Below, piece after piece: positions 1 to 5,207 of a stretch of DNA of 5,207 bases. Position numbers and translations under genes: made by a program. The DNA lies in assembly GCA_945828175.1 (NCBI GenBank), contig CALZQD010000138.1, positions 1 through 5,207 on the forward strand. Direction: 5' to 3'. The DNA is from an uncultured Bacteroidales bacterium (lineage in GTDB: Bacteria; Bacteroidota; Bacteroidia; Bacteroidales; Muribaculaceae). The notes under the pieces were generated by a model. The model was not told the origin of the DNA. It saw only the letters and a list, made by a program, of their open reading frames with translations, and searched no databases. The stretch's first letter is position 1; each line of letters starts with the position of its first letter.

Positions 1-47
1 CTACACACTGCATATCGTCGGCAGCGTCAGATGTGTATAAGAGACAG
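1..47 (+). other. Illumina Nextera adapter contamination (not genomic)
   Basis: Bases 1-6 (CTACAC) match the 3' end of the Illumina P5 oligo. Bases 7-14 (ACTGCATA) match the Nextera i5 index known as S506/N506. Bases 15-47 match the Nextera read-1 transposase adapter, including the 19-base Tn5 mosaic end AGATGTGTATAAGAGACAG at 29-47. Genomic sequence starts at base 48. The elements occur in exactly the order found in a finished Nextera library molecule, so this is untrimmed adapter at a contig end and not a natural transposon end. It adds a false C-terminus to the gene on the minus strand. Confidence 0.98.
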
Positions 48-717
48 CGTCGGCGACGCGGCGGAAGTCGTCGGCCTCGGAGGTGAAGAAGCCGAATTTG
101 CCTTTGGTCGAGAGCATCGACTCGTAGGGATATTTGACGATTGATGCGAGGGTCGAGTAGGTCATGGCGAAACCGCCGGGGCGGCGACCGCGGAACTGGT
201 GGGTGAGAAGACGGAAGGCGTTGGCGTTGCCCTCGAAGCGGGTGAGGTCGCTCCATTGTTCGGGCGTGAGTTTTGACTGCAGTTCGCGGCCTGCGCCCTC
301 GCTGAAAAATGTCGAGATGGCTTTTTCGCCCGAATGTCCGAACGGCGGATTGCCTAAGTCGTGGGCGAGGCATGCGGCGGCGACGATGTCGCCTATATGG
401 TCGAGCAGCCCGACCCACGGCTCGTCGGCATATTTATCGCGCAGCGCCGTCGAGACGATGTCGGCCATCGATTTGCCGACGCAGGCAACTTCGACCGAAT
501 GGGTCAGACGGTTGTGGACGAAGATGCTGCCCGGCAGCGGAAAGACCTGGGTCTTGTTCTGCAAACGGCGGAAGGGCGACGAGAAGACCAGGCGGTCGTA
601 GTCGCGGCGGAAGTCGGTGCGGGTCGCGCTCTTCTTCGGGTCGTGATAGTGTTCGAGTCCGAAGCGCTTATCGTTGCTCAGGTTTTGCCATTCCATGTGC
701 CATATTGTTGTTTTCAT
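48..717 (-). CDS. dgt: dGTPase-type dNTP triphosphohydrolase, N-terminal half (3' end missing)
   Basis: Cytoplasmic HD-superfamily enzyme that, in this family, hydrolyses dGTP (or other dNTPs) to the deoxynucleoside plus tripolyphosphate and so adjusts dNTP pools. Visible family motifs are the N-terminal block RRDYDRLVFSSPFRRLQNKT (residues 38-56), then HNRLTHS (68-74, metal-ligand His73), then AHDLGNPPFGHSGE (118-131, with the HD pair His119/Asp120). The last metal-binding Asp lies in the missing half; the family is usually about 440-500 residues. Genuine sequence covers residues 1-223. From residue 224 the frame runs into adapter and gives the artefactual tail SYTHLTLPTICSV. Start: ATG at 717 is the outermost. 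The second Met (residue 8, ATG at 696, reading MEWQNLSNDKRFG) looks more like the usual Bacteroidales N-terminus and may be the true start. There is no Shine-Dalgarno, as is normal in this phylum. It is divergent from the protease gene, with 126 bases between starts. Substrate preference cannot be judged from this fragment. Confidence 0.93.
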
Positions 718-802
718 GGCAAAAATTACAAAAAACCATTAACATTGCCACCTCCGACCCACTTTTTTGACTTAAAATTAAACAATAAAGAAATAATTAT
801 CA

Positions 803-810
803 TATCTTTG
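803..810 (+). promoter_or_regulatory. Bacteroidetes -7 element for the M6 protease gene
   Basis: TATCTTTG followed by C matches the Bacteroidetes primary-sigma -7 consensus TAnnTTTG exactly. It lies 33 bases before the ATG at 844, so transcription would begin near 816-820 and leave a leader of about 25 bases. No good TTTG -33 element sits at the usual 19-21 base spacing. The TTTG at 766-769 is too far upstream (33-base spacer). The leader is A/T-rich with no Shine-Dalgarno sequence. Assignment rests on the motif and position only. Confidence 0.6.
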
Positions 811-843
811 CTGTCCGCAAAAAATATCACTTACGATATCCCT

Positions 844-3345
844 ATGAAATATAAATCACTATCATTTCTGGCTGCGATGATACTTGGCGTGTCGTTTGCC
901 GCCCATTCGCTGCCCGCCAAGCGCGGTCTGCATACTTTGACACAGCCCGACGGCACCACTATCGAGGTGCGTATCGTCGGTGACGAGTTCTCTCATTATT
1001 ATCTGACGCCCGACGGCTATCCGCTTGTCGCCGACAGCGAGGGCGTCCTGCGCTATGCGACTGTCGCCCCCAACGGCGTTGCCGTCATGTCTGACGTCAA
1101 GGCCAGCGACGTGAGCCGCCGCGGCAGCGACGAGAGCGTGTTTATCGGCGGCATCGACCGTAAGGCCGTCACTGATGCCATCCGCCGCCGTCCTGCCCGC
1201 CGCAAGCTCCCCGAGAGCGGCAAGGGCCTCATCTCGACCAGCTTTCCCTCGAAGGGCGACATCCGCTCGCTGGTGATTCTCGTCGAATACAGAGACGTGA
1301 AGTTCACTCTCTCCGACCCCGCGTCGTATTTTACCAACATGCTCAATCAGAAGGGCTTCTCGGAATATAAAGGCACCGGCTCGGTCCGCGATTATTTCCT
1401 CGAGCAGTCGAACAACCAGTTCCGCCCGACTTTCGATGTCGTCGGCCCGGTCAAGTTGCCAAACAACCGTGCCTATTACGGCGCCAACAATTATAATGGC
1501 GATGACGTGCGTGCCGAGCAGATGATAGTCGATGCCGCAGCCCTGGTCACCGGTCAGGTCGATTTCAGCAGATATGATCTTGACAAAGACGGTTATGTCG
1601 ACAATATCTATGTATTTTATGCCGGCGGCAGCGAGGCTTCGGGCGCTGGTGCCAACACGGTCTGGCCTCATTCTTACAATCTGACCTATGCCGGTTACAA
1701 TATCAAATACAACGGTGTAATCCTTGACCGCTATGCCTGCTCGAACGAGTGGGAGAGCGGCCGTCCCGACGGCATCGGCACTTTTGTCCACGAGTTCTCT
1801 CACGTCATGGGTCTCCCCGACCTCTACAGCACCGACTACAGCGACTCAGAGACTATGACACCCGGCGCATGGAGTGTTCTCGACTACGGCCCCTATAACA
1901 ACGACGGCTGCACACCTCCGTCATATTCCATCTTTGAGCGCAACGCAATGGGCTGGCTCGAACCGACGGTAATCGACGGCCCGATGTCGTGTACGCTCGA
2001 ATCGATCGACAAATCAAACGCCGGCTATATCATCCAGACCGGCAATCCCAATGAATTCTTCCTCCTTGAAAACCGTCAGCAGCAGGGCTGGGACACATAT
2101 ATCCCCGGTCACGGCATGCTTGTCTGGCATATCGACTTCAACCAGAATATCTGGAATCAGAATATCGTCAACAATAAACCCAATCACCTCTATGTCGACA
2201 TCGAGGAGGCCGGCGGTACGGCCAACAACACCTCGCAGTCGACCATGGCCTCGTATCCCTTCCCCGGCACGCGCAATGTGACGAGCTTCACCGACAACAC
2301 CAAGCCCTCGATGAAGACATGGGCCGGCAAATCGCTCGAAACGCCTATCACCAACATCGCCGAGAACGACGGCGTCATCACCTTCGATGCCTGCGGCGGA
2401 GCTCCGAGAATCGCTACGCCCGTCTTCAATCCGGCTGTCGTGCGTGACAACGGTTTTACTTTGTCATGGAACCCAGTCGACGATGCCGCCGAATATTTCG
2501 TCACGGTCAAGAATGTCATCACTACGGGCAACCCCATGACCCATACATATGCCTTCGACGAGCTGGGCGGCAACGCCCTTCCCTCAGGCTGGACCACCGA
2601 CGGCGAGATGGCCTCATATGTCTCTGCCGGCAATTTCGGACAGGCCTCGCCGGCTGTCAAGATGGCACCCTCGGCAGGTGCCTCGCAGACTCTAACGACG
2701 CCTTATTATGAATCGGAGATAAGTGCCCTCACCTTCTGGTATAAGGGTGTGCTCACGGATACATCGAGCAAACTCACCGTCGAAGGCCGTGAAAGCGCCG
2801 ACGGCGAGTGGCATACGGTCCATGAGATAGCCACGCTGTCGCGCAGCGGTGTCAACGTCGAGGTTGCCGCTTCAGACCTCGCCGGTATCCACCAGCTTAG
2901 ATTTGTCTTTGCCAAATCTAAGGGCAATCTGTCGCTCGACGACGTTGTCATTTCGGTCGGTTCGACCACGACAGCCGTCATGCCGGGTTATGACGATGTG
3001 TCGACCGGCACGGCCACACAGCTCGAAGTCAGTCCTCTGCCCGCCGGCGTAACCGATTATGTTTGCACAATCTACGCTGTCAACGCCAAGGGCGAGAAAT
3101 CGCTCACCTCTAAGGCTTTTGAAGTCACTGTCGGAGGCAATAGCGGCGTCGGCGATGTCATTGCGTCGGCACCCGCCGTCAGCGTCATCGGCCGTGACGT
3201 CATCGTCAGCACCGCCGAAGCAGTCGCCGTCGACCTCACCGGCCGCACTGTCGCCACCGCCACCGACGGCCGCATGACCCTTCCCGCCGCCGGCGTCTAT
3301 ATCATCATCGCCGACGGCCACGCCACCAAAATAGCCGTGAAATAA
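844..3345 (+). CDS. Secreted M6-family metalloprotease with Fn3-like/jelly-roll C-terminal region
   Basis: Complete 833-residue predicted extracellular zinc peptidase. Residues 1-22 are a signal peptide (MKYK, hydrophobic core, AHS), with cleavage likely just before LPAKRG. Residues 23-100 resemble the usual N-terminal region of Bacteroidales M6 proteins (DGTTIEVRIVGDEFSHYYLTPDGY). The M6 catalytic domain spans roughly 140-515. It has a Ca-binding-like loop YDLDKDGYVD (244-253), the zinc motif HEFSHVMGLPD (316-326; His316, Glu317, His320) and the family block HGMLVWHIDFNQNIWNQN (423-440). Residues 521-560 start an Fn3-like fold that seems to resume at about 707-764. Between them (about 566-706) is a choice-of-anchor-J/cleaved-adhesin-like domain ending GNLSLDDVVISVG. 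The last ~66 residues (768-833), ending GVYIIIADGHATKIAVK, resemble a type IX secretion C-terminal sorting domain. A role in degrading dietary, host or microbial protein outside the cell is inference. The start is set by the signal peptide and the promoter; the frame is open further upstream only by chance. It is a single-gene unit with its own promoter and terminator. Confidence 0.92.
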   Translation: MKYKSLSFLAAMILGVSFAAHSLPAKRGLHTLTQPDGTTIEVRIVGDEFSHYYLTPDGYPLVADSEGVLRYATVAPNGVAVMSDVKASDVSRRGSDESVFIGGIDRKAVTDAIRRRPARRKLPESGKGLISTSFPSKGDIRSLVILVEYRDVKFTLSDPASYFTNMLNQKGFSEYKGTGSVRDYFLEQSNNQFRPTFDVVGPVKLPNNRAYYGANNYNGDDVRAEQMIVDAAALVTGQVDFSRYDLDKDGYVDNIYVFYAGGSEASGAGANTVWPHSYNLTYAGYNIKYNGVILDRYACSNEWESGRPDGIGTFVHEFSHVMGLPDLYSTDYSDSETMTPGAWSVLDYGPYNNDGCTPPSYSIFERNAMGWLEPTVIDGPMSCTLESIDKSNAGYIIQTGNPNEFFLLENRQQQGWDTYIPGHGMLVWHIDFNQNIWNQNIVNNKPNHLYVDIEEAGGTANNTSQSTMASYPFPGTRNVTSFTDNTKPSMKTWAGKSLETPITNIAENDGVITFDACGGAPRIATPVFNPAVVRDNGFTLSWNPVDDAAEYFVTVKNVITTGNPMTHTYAFDELGGNALPSGWTTDGEMASYVSAGNFGQASPAVKMAPSAGASQTLTTPYYESEISALTFWYKGVLTDTSSKLTVEGRESADGEWHTVHEIATLSRSGVNVEVAASDLAGIHQLRFVFAKSKGNLSLDDVVISVGSTTTAVMPGYDDVSTGTATQLEVSPLPAGVTDYVCTIYAVNAKGEKSLTSKAFEVTVGGNSGVGDVIASAPAVSVIGRDVIVSTAEAVAVDLTGRTVATATDGRMTLPAAGVYIIIADGHATKIAVK
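3141..3342 (+). other. C-terminal sorting-domain-like tail of the M6 protease
   Basis: This part encodes residues ~767-833. It begins with a GVGDVI linker, continues with two short beta-strand repeats (PAVSVIGRDVIVSTAE, then AVAVDLTGRTVATAT), and ends with an AGVYIII segment followed by KIAVK. This order (short strands, a 'tGR-V' turn, a 'G-Y-I' strand, terminal Lys-x-x-Val-Lys) is the pattern of Bacteroidetes type A C-terminal sorting domains, which direct export through the type IX system with surface anchoring. It is shorter and more degenerate than the best-known examples, so the export route is an inference. No T9SS genes are in the window to support it. Confidence 0.5.
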
Positions 3346-3367
3346 AAAGTAATTTTGATAAATAATC

Positions 3368-3396
3368 AAAAAGCGCCAAACGTGATGGCGCTTTTT
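3368..3396 (+). terminator. Intrinsic terminator after the M6 protease gene
   Basis: AAAAAGCGCCA (3368-3378) pairs perfectly with TGGCGCTTTTT (3386-3396), giving an 11-bp stem with a 7-base loop (AACGTGA). The GC-rich core is followed by a T run at 3392-3396 and further T-rich sequence. It starts 22 bases after the protease stop codon, which separates this gene from nifJ. The A run on the 5' side would let it work in both directions, but no convergent gene is present. Confidence 0.92.
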
Positions 3397-3474
3397 GTGT
3401 TTTATTGAGACCGCGATGTCGCTATCTTAACACGATTTAGCTGAACGGATTATTTAAATTAAAATAAAAATTCG

Positions 3475-3482
3475 TAACTTCG
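3475..3482 (+). promoter_or_regulatory. Candidate -7 element for nifJ (distal)
   Basis: TAACTTCG followed by CA differs from the Bacteroidetes -7 consensus TAnnTTTG by one base and follows an A/T-rich stretch (3449-3472). It would start transcription near 3488-3492, giving a leader of about 70 bases. That leader holds only a weak hairpin (CCCG 3494-3497 with CGGG 3507-3510). No clear -33 TTTG is seen at normal spacing. This is the better placed of two candidates because it follows the A/T-rich block after the terminator. Confidence 0.45.
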
Positions 3483-3499
3483 CACCTCAAAAGCCCGTG

Positions 3500-3527
3500 T
3501 TGTGGTCGGGTCGAAAGCAATACTTTG
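3500..3527 (+). promoter_or_regulatory. Candidate alternative nifJ promoter (proximal)
   Basis: TTG at 3500-3502 and TACTTTG at 3521-3527 are separated by 18 bases, close to the Bacteroidetes -33/-7 arrangement, although the -7 element is one base short of TAnnTTTG. It would give a leader of about 25-30 bases before the ATG at 3562. It competes with the element at 3475-3482; the sequence alone cannot decide between them. Confidence 0.25.
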
Positions 3528-3549
3528 ATTCTAAGCAAATCTGAAATAA

Positions 3550-5169
<1,620 letters not shown>

Positions 5170-5207
5170 CAAAATATCACATTATATTATATCAACGCTA
5201 CCAAGAT
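5170..5207 (+). other. In-frame continuation of nifJ beyond the TAG, cut by the window end
   Basis: Read in the nifJ frame, these bases give QNITLYYINATK plus two bases (AT) consistent with Ile or Met. This lines up with the segment that follows the RYFA/RYLA block in PFOR proteins, typically of the form N-N-I-x-F-Y-x-I-N-A-x-K-I, with the stop codon occupying exactly one residue position. The base composition is much more A/T-rich than the preceding gene and uses CAA and TTA. No start codon or new gene is visible here. Confidence 0.75.

Noticed and set aside
29..47. Tn5 mosaic end read as a natural mobile-element terminus
   Set aside because: It is embedded in the full Nextera adapter with an index and P5 tail, so it is library-derived. 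There is no transposase gene or second end.
720..728. Minus-strand -7 element (TAATTTTTG) for dgt
   Set aside because: The spacer within the element is one base too long for TAnnTTTG and no -33 partner is seen. The region is A/T-rich enough to give such matches by chance.
818..840. Similarity of the protease leader to the A/T-rich bases after the nifJ stop (shared AAAATATCAC)
   Set aside because: Only about ten A/T-rich bases match, and the two sites have different contexts (leader versus coding continuation), so no repeat is claimed.
361..843. Upstream extension of the protease reading frame
   Set aside because: The frame is open to 361 only because it runs antisense through dgt. The promoter at 803-810 and the signal peptide beginning at 844 fix the start.
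862..1803. Minus-strand open frame (313 codons) opposite the M6 protease
   Set aside because: Shadow of the real gene. The protein is Ala/Val/Asp/Gly-rich without family motifs, and the plus-strand frame has a signal peptide and catalytic motifs.

Overview
The window looks like a short, probably complete, short-read contig from a Bacteroidales bacterium. A gut Muribaculaceae-type genome is my best guess. Support for this: a TAnnTTTG-type -7 promoter element, A/T-rich leaders without Shine-Dalgarno sequences, a GC-rich Bacteroidales-style gene set, and an M6 protease ending in a short sorting-domain-like tail. The genus call is inference.

Layout: bases 1-47 are not genomic. They are an Illumina Nextera library adapter (end of P5, i5 index, transposase read-1 sequence) left on the contig end. 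From base 48 to 717, on the minus strand, lies the N-terminal half of a dGTPase-type HD-domain nucleotidohydrolase. It is cut off by the adapter, so the last 14-15 codons of its apparent reading frame are adapter-encoded. A 126-base A/T-rich divergent intergenic region carries a good Bacteroidetes -7 element for the next gene. Bases 844-3345 (+) encode a complete 833-residue secreted M6-family metalloprotease with a C-terminal Fn3-like domain that appears to be interrupted by a jelly-roll/choice-of-anchor-J-like domain, followed by a possible secretion tail. A clean 11-bp intrinsic terminator follows. After a 216-base intergenic region with two candidate promoters comes the start of pyruvate:ferredoxin (flavodoxin) oxidoreductase (nifJ-type) at 3562.

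The nifJ frame hits an in-frame TAG at 5167-5169, after 535 codons of an expected roughly 1,180. The 12 codons that follow still read as the PFOR protein in the same frame. The break is therefore a single-codon nonsense change, an error near the contig end, or (much less likely) recoding. Codon choice also changes abruptly at that point.

The three genes are not an operon and serve unrelated jobs: nucleotide pool control, extracellular proteolysis, and anaerobic pyruvate oxidation. I see no RNA gene, CRISPR array, mobile element or novel multi-gene system. The most useful observations are the adapter contamination, the in-frame amber in nifJ, and the nested domain layout of the protease.
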